In this document: positions 54,191 to 63,802 of the stretch, piece by piece
Layout: every line of letters begins with the position of its first letter
Numbering within the stretch: position 1 is the first letter of the stretch
Source of the DNA: Alkalihalobacillus sp. LMS39
Lineage (GTDB): Bacteria > Bacillota > Bacilli > Bacillales > Bacillaceae_F
DNA: 64,000 nucleotides
Direction of reading: 5' to 3'
NCBI RefSeq assembly: GCF_022812285.1
Contig: NZ_CP093300.1
Coordinates: 3,534,001-3,598,000 of the forward strand
Position numbers and translations under genes: made by a program
Notes under the pieces: generated by a model
Told to the model about the DNA's origin: nothing
The model's database searches: none
The model's input: only the letters and a program-made list of their open reading frames with translations

Positions 54191-55306
54191 TCATTCATTT
54201 TCGTCTTCTATTTTCTTTACTTGTATACTCGCTAACACAAAGGCACCAACACCATGTAAATCATTTTCGCTCGTTTCCCGGTTGACATAATAATCATACA
54301 CCCCAATTGATGTGCCAATACAAATGCGCGTTAATACGAATTGCCCTTGTTCATTTTCTTCAATACAATGAGTAAGAAGACCTCCATACGCTTCCTTAAC
54401 CTGTTCATAATAGGATTTGTCAACTAGTCCTAATCGGATCGCTTTTGCAATTGCATAGACGAATAAACTAGAACAAGAGCTTTCAATCCAATTATCTTCT
54501 AGATGTCCTTTATCGATGATTTGGAACCATAACCCTGTGTTTTCATCTTGATAGCGAACGATATCGGCAACAAACTGTTGCAATACTTCAATTAAAGATT
54601 GTTTTTTCGGATGGTTTTCTGGCAACAAGTCAATCATATCAACGAGCGCCATTCCATACCATCCTAAAGACCGTCCCCAAATCTCCGGTGCGGTATTCGT
54701 ATCCGGTACACTCCAAGCGGTTTCTCCCTTTTCATCCCAGCCATGAAAATATAATCCTGTTCTTTCATCTTTTGTATGTTTTCGCATTAAAGATTCTTGA
54801 TATAAGACGAGGTCAACTAATTCAGGCTCATCGAATTGCTGCCCATATTGAATCGTGAAAGGACCAGCCATATACAAGCCATCTAACCACATTTGGTACG
54901 GATATTTGTCTTTATGCCAAAAGCCACCTTCACTTGTTTTGTTGATCGTATTTAATAAATTTCTTAGCTTTGAAGCGGCGATTTTATAGCGTTCTTCCTT
55001 CGTTTCTTGATAAAGAGGGAATAAAAGTAAACCCGGTTGAATCGCATCAAGCTGATCTCTTTCGAAATAAAAGTTCCCATGTTCATCGACTAATTTATCG
55101 ACATACTCTTTGAAGTACTTAAAATACTGTTCATTTTTTGTTTCTTGCCAAACACTATGCATCCCACATAAAAATACGCCTTGATGGTAATGCCAACGAT
55201 AGGCGGGTGGTAATAATATCGGTTCATATTGTCCCATTACACTTTGACACGCTTTTTCTGCCCAATCCAACACATTTTTCCCATTTATCTGAACGACTTT
55301 TTCCAT
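54191..55306 (-). CDS. yteR: Unsaturated rhamnogalacturonyl/galacturonyl hydrolase, GH105
   Basis: Removes the unsaturated uronic acid left at the non-reducing end by pectin lyases. (alpha/alpha)6-barrel, 371 residues, no signal peptide, hence cytoplasmic. The catalytic Asp lies in YQMWLDGLYMAGPF near residue 142; other conserved segments are WHYHQGVFLCGM near 42 and WGRSLGWYGMALVDMID near 210. The match to B. subtilis YteR/YesR is clear; which of the two substrates is preferred cannot be read. It starts after GGGAGG. Confidence 0.93.
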   Translation of the reverse strand: MEKVVQINGKNVLDWAEKACQSVMGQYEPILLPPAYRWHYHQGVFLCGMHSVWQETKNEQYFKYFKEYVDKLVDEHGNFYFERDQLDAIQPGLLLFPLYQETKEERYKIAASKLRNLLNTINKTSEGGFWHKDKYPYQMWLDGLYMAGPFTIQYGQQFDEPELVDLVLYQESLMRKHTKDERTGLYFHGWDEKGETAWSVPDTNTAPEIWGRSLGWYGMALVDMIDLLPENHPKKQSLIEVLQQFVADIVRYQDENTGLWFQIIDKGHLEDNWIESSCSSLFVYAIAKAIRLGLVDKSYYEQVKEAYGGLLTHCIEENEQGQFVLTRICIGTSIGVYDYYVNRETSENDLHGVGAFVLASIQVKKIEDENE

Positions 55307-55334
55307 TTTTCTTTTCCTCCCTTTATACTTTTAT

Positions 55335-56825
55335 CTAGTCACAAGCAAGATAATATTCTTCTTTCTCTGCTTGCTTACCTGAAACATGAACATCTTCACA
55401 ATTCTTCATTTCAATTACGGGAGTTTCATCATGTTTCCTTACTAGTTCCACATTGTCTAACTGTACATTTTTCATTTCTTCTAGTTGTAAAGCCGGACCT
55501 TGACGTGTTTTTATTTTGACATCATGACACGTAAGTCTATGAATATATTTCCCAAACATCCCTGCTCCCGCCATGATAAGCGCATCTTGCACCATATCTG
55601 GTTCTCCGCCTTGCTCTTGTAAGTCTTCTGTCATTTCAATCGTGACATGACGAAGGGATACATCTTCAATTGGTTTTTCAGGTAACCCATATAGGAAACC
55701 TGCGGCAGCACGACACTGTTTAGCTGTGATTTGATGGAGATGAATATGGTTGATTATTGGTGTTTTTTCAGTAATTTCGACTGCTTCTGGACTTGCCATG
55801 AGCGGGTCATCGTCATCAATCCCATATCGATAAAATGAATTAATCGTAAATGGACATAACACATGTTCCATGTACACATTGGAAATAAGAATATTCTCAA
55901 TATATCCACCACGAGCACGATTCGTTTTCAAGCGAATCCCACGGTCTGTTCCTATAAACAAGCAATTCGATACCGTTACGTTTCGAATCCCACCTGAATT
56001 TTCACTTCCAAAAACAACACCGCCATGACCGGCTTTCATCGTGCAATTTTGTACCGTCACATGTTCTGTAGGTTTTGCTATATTACGACCATCTTCATTT
56101 ATGCCTGATTTTAAACACAGACAATCATCGCCAACATCAAAATGACAATTGGAAACTCGTACATATGTGCAAGAATCAAGGTCCAAACCATCACCATTAG
56201 GAGCATTTGCTGGATTTTTAAAGGTCACTTTATCAACCGTTACATCATGACAATAGACAAGATGCGTATTCCAAAATGGCGAGTTTTGCAGTGTTACCCC
56301 TTCAAGTAATACATGCTCACATTCAAACAACTGTAAAAGCGGCGGTCGCAAAAATTGAGAATCCCATTCAACTAAATTCGTTTTTATTGCTAGTTTTTCA
56401 TGATTTAATTGTTTTAATGTTTCTGTCATCGTAGAAAGATAGGTCTCCCCATTTTTTAATTGATGATACACATCCCACCAAGCTTCTCCTTGCCCCTCCA
56501 ATATTCCGCGACCTGTAATGGTGACATTTTTCAAGCCATTTCCATAAAGCAAAGGAGAAAACCCATAACACTCATAACCAGACCAACGCGTACGAACAGG
56601 GGAATATCGTTGAAAATCCGGTTGAAAGATGACAACAGCTCCTGCTTCGACTTGAAGAGTGATATTGCTTTTTAGTTCAATCGGTCCAGTTTTATATTGG
56701 CCAGCGGGGATAACAACAGTTCCTCCACCAGCTTTTGTGCAAGTATTTATCGCCATTTTAATTGCCTCTGTACTATCGGTTTTACTATCGCCTTTACCAC
56801 CGAAATCGAGAATGTTGTAATACAT
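55335..56825 (-). CDS. Polygalacturonase/exo-galacturonosidase, GH28
   Basis: Hydrolyses oligogalacturonides in the cytoplasm (no signal peptide). 496 residues, right-handed beta-helix. The four GH28 active-site motifs are all present: PNGDGLDLDS near residue 210, DVGDDCLCLKSG near 232 with the catalytic Asp pair, GHGGVVFGSE near 265, and GIRLKTNRARGG near 293 (R-x-K). It starts YNILDFGGKGDSKTDSTEAI, as in family exo-acting enzymes. Within the operon it would complement GH105. Confidence 0.92.
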   Translation of the reverse strand: MYYNILDFGGKGDSKTDSTEAIKMAINTCTKAGGGTVVIPAGQYKTGPIELKSNITLQVEAGAVVIFQPDFQRYSPVRTRWSGYECYGFSPLLYGNGLKNVTITGRGILEGQGEAWWDVYHQLKNGETYLSTMTETLKQLNHEKLAIKTNLVEWDSQFLRPPLLQLFECEHVLLEGVTLQNSPFWNTHLVYCHDVTVDKVTFKNPANAPNGDGLDLDSCTYVRVSNCHFDVGDDCLCLKSGINEDGRNIAKPTEHVTVQNCTMKAGHGGVVFGSENSGGIRNVTVSNCLFIGTDRGIRLKTNRARGGYIENILISNVYMEHVLCPFTINSFYRYGIDDDDPLMASPEAVEITEKTPIINHIHLHQITAKQCRAAAGFLYGLPEKPIEDVSLRHVTIEMTEDLQEQGGEPDMVQDALIMAGAGMFGKYIHRLTCHDVKIKTRQGPALQLEEMKNVQLDNVELVRKHDETPVIEMKNCEDVHVSGKQAEKEEYYLACD

Positions 56826-56842
56826 TCGGTTCCCCTTCTTTC

Positions 56843-57154
56843 CTATGAATCTAGCAAGTCTTCTCTTAGAGGTGAAAAAGTATCAATTAATTTTCCTTTT
56901 TCAATCGCAACTACTCCATGTAACGCACCACTTGGAATATGTAATGTGTCTCCTTGTTGTAGTTTGATTTTTTTTCCTTCAACTTCAAATTCAAATACAC
57001 CCGCTAAACAATACGTATATTGCTCATGAGGATGATGATGCAAAGCACCAACAGCACCCACTTCAAACTCGACTTCCATCATCATCAATTGGTTCCCTGG
57101 TGGATGAATTTTACGTTTAACACCGGTGTCAACCACTTCCCATTGTCCGTTCAT
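56843..57154 (-). CDS. kdgF: KdgF-like cupin (uronate linearisation)
   Basis: A single-domain cupin of 103 residues. Cupin motif 1 reads LHHHPHEQYTYCLAGVFEFEV (about residues 38-58) and motif 2 reads GDTLHIPSGALHGV (about 70-83). KdgF proteins convert the unsaturated monouronates released by pectin or alginate enzymes to linear ketouronates. The end, IDTFSPLREDLL, is typical of this family. Starts at the ATG at 57154; a GTG at 57163 is also possible. Overlaps the stop of the MFS gene. Confidence 0.85.
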   Translation of the reverse strand: MNGQWEVVDTGVKRKIHPPGNQLMMMEVEFEVGAVGALHHHPHEQYTYCLAGVFEFEVEGKKIKLQQGDTLHIPSGALHGVVAIEKGKLIDTFSPLREDLLDS

Positions 57155-58370
57155 AACTACCACTTTCCTTTCTTTTTTCTTTCGTAATAATCGGAATTAC
57201 TAGTTGTATTCCCATCACAAATGTAAGTACCCATGGAATCGTCTGCATATTGATTTCTGTTGAAAAAATCATAAAAAGAATGACACCTAAACCTCTTCCC
57301 ATATTAATAACGGCTTCTCGTAACACAACAGATTCAATGCGAAAATGAGACTGTAATGGGAGAGTATCAAGCCATGTATAATAATAAACCGCATATGTAT
57401 TGGCTTGAATCGGTTTGAAAAACGAACTGATGACCATAAACAATACAACTGTGATAATCGAAATATCCCAAAATAAAATGAGTGAAGCCCCAAGCATTCC
57501 AATGGCTGCAATCGTTACATTCGCTGTTGTACCATTCTCAGTTGCAGTTCGTGACAAAATATAACTAGCAATAATAGACACTACTAAAAATACGATATTC
57601 ATATAGCCAACAAAACTCTCATTTGGAAAAATCGAGAATAATAAAATCGGTGGGATATACATTAATATCCCTTGTGGAAATCCGATAATAAACCAACCAA
57701 ATAAAGAATGACCAAATCCTGGCTGTCTTTTAAGCAATAATGGTAAATATTTCATATAATATTGCTTATGATGTGTTCCTTGCTCTTTAATTTGAAAACT
57801 ACCGATCGTCGCTATTACAAACATAAGAAAAGCAAAAGAAAAAACTATGCTATATCCTGTTAAATCTGAATTTATACTAATGACAAAACCAGCCGCTGCA
57901 GGTCCAACTAAATTTGCTAACCCCATCACAATTTGATTCCATCCTAAATAGCGATGTCGATTTTCATGGTTTGACACTTCATGGGCTAATGTAAAATAAC
58001 TAAGCCAATACGCAGCTTGTGAAACCCCGCGAAACAACGCAAACCAAATAAAATAATGAACCATGTTTTCTTGTGTTAAAACAATTCCTAAGTAAAAAAG
58101 AGCTGTTAACCATATTCCATAACGATAAATGACTAAATGACCTTTTTGTTTTGCAAACTTTCCAATAACAAGTGTCGCTACTCCTTGTGAAAGAATCGCC
58201 GTTAAATTAAAAACTCCATTTACTAGTAAACTCTCTGTCAGTCGCCATAAATATAAATTAATAAATATAATTGATAGTGAATTACCAAATTGAAAAATGG
58301 CATGGTTAATGAGGGTGTATACCGCTTGATTTGATAATCTTTTTTCTTTTGGCACTGCAAATCTTAGCAT
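57129..58370 (-). CDS. MFS transporter of the pectin region
   Basis: A major facilitator of 413 residues with about 12 TM segments. No signature of a known sugar-uptake subfamily stands out; the loop RIESVVLREAVINMGRGLG is typical of YfkF/YdhP-like carriers of Bacillus. Placed between the alpha/alpha-barrel-like protein and the KdgF-like cupin, so a mono- or di-uronate cargo is likely but unproven. A GGGAG lies before the ATG. Confidence 0.8.
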   Translation of the reverse strand: MLRFAVPKEKRLSNQAVYTLINHAIFQFGNSLSIIFINLYLWRLTESLLVNGVFNLTAILSQGVATLVIGKFAKQKGHLVIYRYGIWLTALFYLGIVLTQENMVHYFIWFALFRGVSQAAYWLSYFTLAHEVSNHENRHRYLGWNQIVMGLANLVGPAAAGFVISINSDLTGYSIVFSFAFLMFVIATIGSFQIKEQGTHHKQYYMKYLPLLLKRQPGFGHSLFGWFIIGFPQGILMYIPPILLFSIFPNESFVGYMNIVFLVVSIIASYILSRTATENGTTANVTIAAIGMLGASLILFWDISIITVVLFMVISSFFKPIQANTYAVYYYTWLDTLPLQSHFRIESVVLREAVINMGRGLGVILFMIFSTEINMQTIPWVLTFVMGIQLVIPIITKEKRKESGSYERTMGSG

Positions 58371-58420
58371 TCATCACACTTCTCCCTGCCCATGAAACGA
58401 CTAGGCATCGTGTCAGTTTT

Positions 58421-59530
58421 TTATAAATAAGAATAAAACTGTTCGCTTCCTTTAATCGGTACTACTTTTTGGCCAGCTAGTCGATGACATTTTAATCGAA
58501 TAAGTGTCGCTTGTGTCGTTGCATTCATATCGCCTTCCACTTTTCCTCTTCCTAGCAATACAGGTTCTGGCATCAACGGATAATGCTCCCCTTTTTTAAC
58601 TTGTGCCACATTTGGAGCTGGTGGTGATCCTTGTAATTCTCGAGAAAATCCCCCATCACTTCGTTTTAATTTGCTCATATTTTCAAATGTGATTGTCAGT
58701 ATTTCTACTAATTCCTTTTCCGGAATCTCAACATCCATATAGGAAAGAAGGTCGATTGGATTACGGATATAGCACATATCCTCTGCGTGTTCTGTTCGCA
58801 AACAAGTTAAAATGCTTTGATATATTTTTTCCTTATGCGGAAACGGAATTTGATATTTACTAAAAAACGTATACAGCTTAAACGTTCCTGATAGCTGTAC
58901 ATATAAACTTCCTTCTCCCCATAAGCCCGTTTCTTTATTTTGGCGTTCTAGTAAATACTGAACCGCTTCATTCACAAAGCGTTTTTGTTTATTTTCAGGT
59001 ATTTCTTCCATATACACACAAGAAGTCGCAAACCGATCACACCCCCGCCAGCTATTTGAAAAATTTATTGTGTCCCACTGTTTTCGATAAGCTTCTATCG
59101 ACTTCACATACGGTGGAGCTGCCTCAGAAGCAATAGGTAACGGATACAATGGAGAAGCACCAAGTCGTCGCAAGCTTCCTACCGCATAGCTAAGCGCACG
59201 GTGAACCATGACTTCATCTTGTTTCATCAATGGGTTCACATCATAAAAGTAACCAGAAGAGTTATCTTGTTTTTTCTGAAAAAAATTGATTAGCTGTTCT
59301 TTCATTTGCTCTGGCAAATTGTCTAGTAATTCGTTGCGTTGCAAAATATTTAATGCTTGTGCTGTTGATTCAATATCAGGGGAGAGATACTCATCATCGA
59401 TTGAACTTTGCGCGTAATAAAACCCGCCTGACCTTTTGTCATATTGGCTAGCGAGCCATTGAAATATTCCATCAAATACATCTTCCATCTCCATAAATAA
59501 ATCGTTCAGTTCATTTACTAAAGAAGTCAT
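58421..59530 (-). CDS. Uncharacterised probable alpha/alpha-barrel protein of the pectin region
   Basis: A soluble, mostly helical protein of about 369 residues, no signal peptide. Repeated segments of the kind D..SGGFYYAQ (near 37), QDNSSGYFYDVN (near 85), NKETGLWGEGSL (near 220) and RSDGGFSREL (near 305) recur every 60-90 residues, each a helix pair followed by a Gly/aromatic turn. This is the pattern of squalene-cyclase/prenyltransferase-like or GH-type (alpha/alpha)6 toroids. I do not recognise a named family or a catalytic motif. Start: ATG at 59530 after GGTGA. The gene lies between the ABC permease and MFS genes. Confidence 0.75.
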   Translation of the reverse strand: MTSLVNELNDLFMEMEDVFDGIFQWLASQYDKRSGGFYYAQSSIDDEYLSPDIESTAQALNILQRNELLDNLPEQMKEQLINFFQKKQDNSSGYFYDVNPLMKQDEVMVHRALSYAVGSLRRLGASPLYPLPIASEAAPPYVKSIEAYRKQWDTINFSNSWRGCDRFATSCVYMEEIPENKQKRFVNEAVQYLLERQNKETGLWGEGSLYVQLSGTFKLYTFFSKYQIPFPHKEKIYQSILTCLRTEHAEDMCYIRNPIDLLSYMDVEIPEKELVEILTITFENMSKLKRSDGGFSRELQGSPPAPNVAQVKKGEHYPLMPEPVLLGRGKVEGDMNATTQATLIRLKCHRLAGQKVVPIKGSEQFYSYL

Positions 59531-59587
59531 TCTGTCACCATCTCCATCGTATATACTTGAAAGGTTACACACGGTAACCTTTCATGA

Positions 59588-60463
59588 CTATCCTTTTACA
59601 GAACCGATAAGGGCTCCTTTGGCAAAATATTTTTGTAAAAATGGATAAACGATTAAGACAGGAATCGTAGCGACAACAATAACTGCCATTTTAATCGTAA
59701 TTTCTGGCGGTGGAACACTTGAAAATTCCGAACTATCATAATTTAACCCACTTGCTAAAACAACAATTTGCCGTAATAAAACTTGAACAGGCCATTTGGA
59801 AGAATCACTTAAATAAAGAATCGCATGCATGTACGTGTTCCAATACGTCACCGCATAAAACAATGAAATTGTCGCGATTGCAGGCATAGAACATGGAATG
59901 ACGATCCTGAATAATATCCCAAAATCACTACAGCCATCAATTTTCGCTGATTCTTCTAAACCTGCCGGAAGATTTTGAAAAAAGCTTTTTAAAATAATCA
60001 TATTAAATGCGTTTATCGCGACCGGAATTACTAACGCCGCTAAAGAGTTTAGTAATCCTGTCTGCTGAACTACTAAAAATGTTGGAATCATTCCACCGTT
60101 AAACAACAACGTAAAAACGATGAAAAACATAATGAATCTTCGTCCGACTAAATCTTTACGAGAAAGCCCATAAGCAGTTAACGTCGATAAAAACATACTA
60201 AACAATGTCCCCCCGACCGTAACCCCAATTGATACCATCATGGCACGCATAATCGTATCAGTTGAAAAAATATAACGGTATGCATCCAAACTCCACACAG
60301 TAGGAATTAACACGAATTTCTTTTGAGCTAATTCAGCACTTGTTGTAAATGAGGCCGCTACAACATGAATAAACGGCAATACACAAAGAAGTGCGATAAT
60401 CGTTAATATCGTAATATTTGTAATGTTAAATAGGCGACTGCCTAATGATTTATCCCCAACCAT
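59588..60463 (-). CDS. ABC sugar permease, LplC/YtcP type
   Basis: The second membrane subunit of an oligosaccharide importer, 291 residues, six TM segments. The coupling loop reads FFQNLPAGLEESAKIDGCSD near residue 165-184 (EAA motif, E-S-A-x-I-D-G), and it ends FAKGALIGSVKG, typical of this family in Bacillus (YtcP, LplC). Starts after AAGGAGG, 23 bases after its partner. The importer has no ATPase gene here, which fits use of a shared MsmX-like ATPase. Confidence 0.92.
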   Translation of the reverse strand: MVGDKSLGSRLFNITNITILTIIALLCVLPFIHVVAASFTTSAELAQKKFVLIPTVWSLDAYRYIFSTDTIMRAMMVSIGVTVGGTLFSMFLSTLTAYGLSRKDLVGRRFIMFFIVFTLLFNGGMIPTFLVVQQTGLLNSLAALVIPVAINAFNMIILKSFFQNLPAGLEESAKIDGCSDFGILFRIVIPCSMPAIATISLFYAVTYWNTYMHAILYLSDSSKWPVQVLLRQIVVLASGLNYDSSEFSSVPPPEITIKMAVIVVATIPVLIVYPFLQKYFAKGALIGSVKG

Positions 60464-60486
60464 CCTTGTTCCTCCTTACTTGATTT

Positions 60487-61449
60487 TTAGTAGACACCTT
60501 CTTCACCTGCTTTTTTCGCAAGCCAGTTTGCGAAAATAACTAAAATCAATCCGACAAGTCCTTTAAAAAATCCAACTGCGGTACTATAACTAAATTGACC
60601 TTGTTTCAGTCCTGCTGTATACACATACGTGTCGAAGATTTCACCTACTTCACGGTTAGAAGCATTTAATAATAAGTACACATGTTCAAATCCAAGCTCA
60701 AGTACATCGCCAATTTTTAAAATTAATAACACGACAATGACACTCCGGATCGCTGGTAGCGTAATATGCCACATTTGCCGTAAGCGATTCGCACCGTCCA
60801 TTTTTGCCGCTTCATATAATTGTGGATCTACGGCTGCAATCGCGGCTAAGAAGATAATCGTTCCCCAACCTGCTTCTCGCCAAATAACTTGAAGAATATA
60901 CATCGGTCGGAACGTATCTGGATTCATTAAAAAATTAATTTTTTCAAATCCTAACGATTCAATAATCGAATTAATAATTCCACCATCTAACGTTAACATC
61001 ACAAAGCTTACCGATACGATAACAACCCACGACATGAAATGTGGAATATAAATTAATGTTTGCACACTTTTCTTAAACATTTGGTTTCTGACTTCATTTA
61101 GCATTAAAGCTATAATGATAGGAATCGGGAAAAACACAAGAATTTGTAAAGCAAATAAAACAAGTGTATTTCTGAATATCATCCAAAAATCAGGACTCGT
61201 AAAAAGTCTTTCAAAATGTTTAAAACCGACCCACTCACTCCCTGTTACACCTAAGTACGGTTTATACTCTTGAAATGCGATAATAAGACCGTACATGGGA
61301 ATATATTTGTACACAAAAAAGTACAAAATCCCCGGTGCAATCATAAGATAAATCCACTTATTTTTCTTTATTCTCCTCATGAGCTCAGCTCGTTTCGCCG
61401 ACTTCGGTATAGGAGGCTTTGACTTTCCAAGCGCAACTTGATTATCCAT
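60487..61449 (-). CDS. ABC sugar permease, LplB/YteP type
   Basis: The first membrane subunit, 320 residues, six TM segments with a positively charged N-terminal stretch. The coupling loop is DPQLYEAAKMDGANRLRQMWHI near residue 210-231. The family's ending LAKKAGEEGVY is present. Close to B. subtilis YteP/LplB, which import rhamnogalacturonan-type oligosaccharides. A cre-type site lies 37 bases upstream, and repeat element D further upstream. Confidence 0.92.
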   Translation of the reverse strand: MDNQVALGKSKPPIPKSAKRAELMRRIKKNKWIYLMIAPGILYFFVYKYIPMYGLIIAFQEYKPYLGVTGSEWVGFKHFERLFTSPDFWMIFRNTLVLFALQILVFFPIPIIIALMLNEVRNQMFKKSVQTLIYIPHFMSWVVIVSVSFVMLTLDGGIINSIIESLGFEKINFLMNPDTFRPMYILQVIWREAGWGTIIFLAAIAAVDPQLYEAAKMDGANRLRQMWHITLPAIRSVIVVLLILKIGDVLELGFEHVYLLLNASNREVGEIFDTYVYTAGLKQGQFSYSTAVGFFKGLVGLILVIFANWLAKKAGEEGVY

Positions 61450-61485
61450 AACCTAACTTCCTTTCTGTTCAAAATAACTAATAGA

Positions 61486-61499
61486 TGTAAACGCTTTCT
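61486..61499 (-). promoter_or_regulatory. Catabolite-responsive element (cre) before the ABC permease genes
   Basis: TGTAAACGCTTTCT fits the CcpA consensus TGWAARCGYTWWCW at every position. It suggests repression by preferred sugars. No clear promoter was identified in the 180 bp beyond it. Confidence 0.75.
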
Positions 61500-61681
61500 A
61501 AGTTTCATAGTAGTGTGGAATTGTAATTACAGCTATAATCATTACTTCATAAAGTCACAGGAAACCTTGATTTTATTAGGGTTTCACGCCAAACAAAGAT
61601 GATGATTATATAGGTCATCATTATTTGGTAATCGTGTAGGCAAATTTGTTGTTGTCATTGGAACCGTCCGTACATTTCGTT

Positions 61682-61859
61682 CGGACATCTGTTCCGCTAT
61701 TCTTGCAAAATTCACCTGTTTTGACTTCCGTTCGGACATACGTTCCGCTATTTCACTGTTTCCCCGCTTTTTCTCCTCTTTTTATACCATTAACGGATCT
61801 GATGTCCGCTACAACGTTGAATTTCAATGAAAATACTTGATTAGCGGAATACATGTCCG
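61682..61859. repeat. Four-box intergenic element, copy D
   Basis: Forward boxes at 61682-61699 and 61733-61750, inverted boxes at 61791-61808 and 61842-61859, spaced 51, 58 and 51 bp. It lies in the 496-bp gap between the binding-protein gene and the permease genes. Confidence 0.92.
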
Positions 61860-61900
61860 TTACCGCTACAAGCATGCTACCCATCTCGCCCTCCCAAAAA

Positions 61901-61938
61901 AAAAGCTGGTTAAGACACAAGGCCTTTAACCAGCTTTT
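61901..61938 (-). terminator. Terminator of the binding-protein gene
   Basis: AAAAGCTGGTTAA pairs perfectly with TTAACCAGCTTTT, T-rich on the minus strand. It limits read-through to the permease genes, which would give excess binding protein over permease. Confidence 0.88.
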
Positions 61939-61945
61939 CTACTAT

Positions 61946-63487
61946 TTAGCTTTGTGCTTGATAAGATGCATTAAACTCTTGGATAATCGCATTTCCGCCT
62001 TGAGATTTCCAATTTTCAACCGCTTTTTCAAAGCCGTCTTTGTCAATTTGTCCTAAAATATATTGGATAGTTGCATCGTCAATCAGTTGCTTTAATCGAT
62101 CTCCATCTTGAATGAATGTGTCAGAATCTAGTGTGACTGTTGGGTCTGAAATTAAATAGTCATTATTTTCAAGAACAAGCTCATCTGCTTTTTGGCGAAC
62201 TTCATAATCAGTATAAAGCTCATAGCGGCCTGTTGTTTCTGGTTCACCAATTTCCATTGTTAAATATGGACGGATCTCACGGTCAATGATAGCTTGGTCT
62301 GCGATATAAACTGCTTTTCCGTCTTGGACTTCATAATGCTCTCCTTCAATTCCCCAGTAAAGTGTGTTCATTACATCAGGTGAAGCTAATTTGTCATAGA
62401 ATCCAAGAATTTTTAGTAAATCTTCTTCAGTTTGCACTGATGATTTCGGGAACATCATTACTTCACTAAATCCAGGAATAGCCCAAACACCAAATTCACC
62501 ATGTGGCCCTTCGACATGATTATGAACATCAAATTCCACATCTGGGTTAAGAGCCACTGCATCGTTGTAAATGGTATTCACATCTTGCATCGAACCTACA
62601 TAAACACCAGCCGTACCATTTGCCACCATGGCTACTTGGTCGGTCTTACTTGTTACAGGGAAATCTTGGTTAATGTATCGATTCGAATGCATTTCTCGGT
62701 AGAAATCCAATGTTTGCATATACTCATCAAACATAAATTCAGGCAGTAGCTCCCCGTCTTTTACACCCCATTCATGTGGTGTTCCAAACCAAGATGCAAT
62801 CGTTTTAAACCCACCATAAATTAAATCACTACGGTCTGCTAAACCAATTGTGTCATCTTTTCCAGAATCATTCGGATCATCCTCTGTAAAAGCACGAACC
62901 ATTTCCATAAATTCATCCGTAGTTGTTGGCGCCTCTAACCCTAAATGGTCAGCCCAGTCTTTTCGGTAAATGATCCCTTGTCGAGATAATGGTCTACCTT
63001 GATAAACCCCATAAATTTTCCCATCAATTGTTGTGTTTGCCATAATTTCGTCATTTAAATTATTTAAATTTTCAAATTGATCTAGGTACGGCCCAATTTC
63101 CCAAAATTGGTCATTTCGAATGGCATCTTTAAATTGGTTCATTTGAGCAAAGCCGATTCGGACAGAATCTGGGAAAGAACCTGTTGCAAAAGCTGTGTTT
63201 AAACGCTCGTCGTAATTATCATCTGGCACCCATTGAATATCAAGCTTATACCCCGTTTTCTCTTCAATCAGCTCTTGTATCTTTTTATCTGGTGTTTCAG
63301 GTGTATGAAGATTTGTCATAATAGAAATTTCAAATGGTTCTTCTGAATCCGTCTGCTCTGTTGCGTCATTTGTTTTACTATCATTATTATTCGATGTATT
63401 TTCACTACTGTTACTACAAGCTGAAAGTAAGGCTAAAACAAGAAAAAACATACAAAACATGCTAAACGTAATTTTTGATTTAAACAT
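61946..63487 (-). CDS. Extracellular oligosaccharide-binding lipoprotein, LplA/YtcQ type
   Basis: The solute-binding component of the importer, 513 residues. Signal peptide with lipobox LSAC at about residue 24, then a Ser/Asn/Asp-rich linker, then the family's opening FEISIMTNLHTPETPDKKIQ. The large size (over 500 residues) and landmarks such as YRKDWADHLGLEAPTT place it in the LplA/YtcQ group that binds pectin-derived oligosaccharides. Starts after GGGGG. A palindromic operator and TATTAT element lie upstream. Confidence 0.92.
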   Translation of the reverse strand: MFKSKITFSMFCMFFLVLALLSACSNSSENTSNNNDSKTNDATEQTDSEEPFEISIMTNLHTPETPDKKIQELIEEKTGYKLDIQWVPDDNYDERLNTAFATGSFPDSVRIGFAQMNQFKDAIRNDQFWEIGPYLDQFENLNNLNDEIMANTTIDGKIYGVYQGRPLSRQGIIYRKDWADHLGLEAPTTTDEFMEMVRAFTEDDPNDSGKDDTIGLADRSDLIYGGFKTIASWFGTPHEWGVKDGELLPEFMFDEYMQTLDFYREMHSNRYINQDFPVTSKTDQVAMVANGTAGVYVGSMQDVNTIYNDAVALNPDVEFDVHNHVEGPHGEFGVWAIPGFSEVMMFPKSSVQTEEDLLKILGFYDKLASPDVMNTLYWGIEGEHYEVQDGKAVYIADQAIIDREIRPYLTMEIGEPETTGRYELYTDYEVRQKADELVLENNDYLISDPTVTLDSDTFIQDGDRLKQLIDDATIQYILGQIDKDGFEKAVENWKSQGGNAIIQEFNASYQAQS

Positions 63488-63589
63488 TTACAAACCCCCA
63501 TTTTTTGTTTTCAACTTTTATCTTCATGTAAAACTTGCCCTTTGTAACCCCTTTCAAAAATCACCGCCCCCTACGTTTTTTCAAGAAAG

Positions 63590-63603
63590 TAACAACGTTG
63601 TTA
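63590..63603 (-). promoter_or_regulatory. Palindromic operator before the binding-protein gene
   Basis: TAACAACGTTGTTA, the same core as the uxaA operator at 51951. It lies 7 bases downstream of a TATTAT (63610-63615, minus strand), the same placement relative to the -10 as at uxaA. The -35 is weak (TGTACT). Confidence 0.7.
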
Positions 63604-63749
63604 ATGAAAATAATAGAGGAAACAATTGGTGAAGTACATAATCAACAACTCATATTGTAAGCCCTTACACCATTTGCTTTTCAATCATTTGTTACGATCT
63701 AACATAATGATTATCCTGTTCATTCCCCTTTTTTAAGGAAACAAAAAGA

Positions 63750-63793
63750 CATCGGAAGTTTAGTTTTTTATCGACAACCAAACTTTCTGATGC
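63750..63793 (-). terminator. Terminator of the AraC-family gene
   Basis: CATC.GAAGTTT.GTT pairs with AAC.AAACTTTC.GATG around a 10-base loop, 10 bases after the regulator's stop. Confidence 0.7.
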
Positions 63794-63802
63794 CTTCTAT
63801 TT

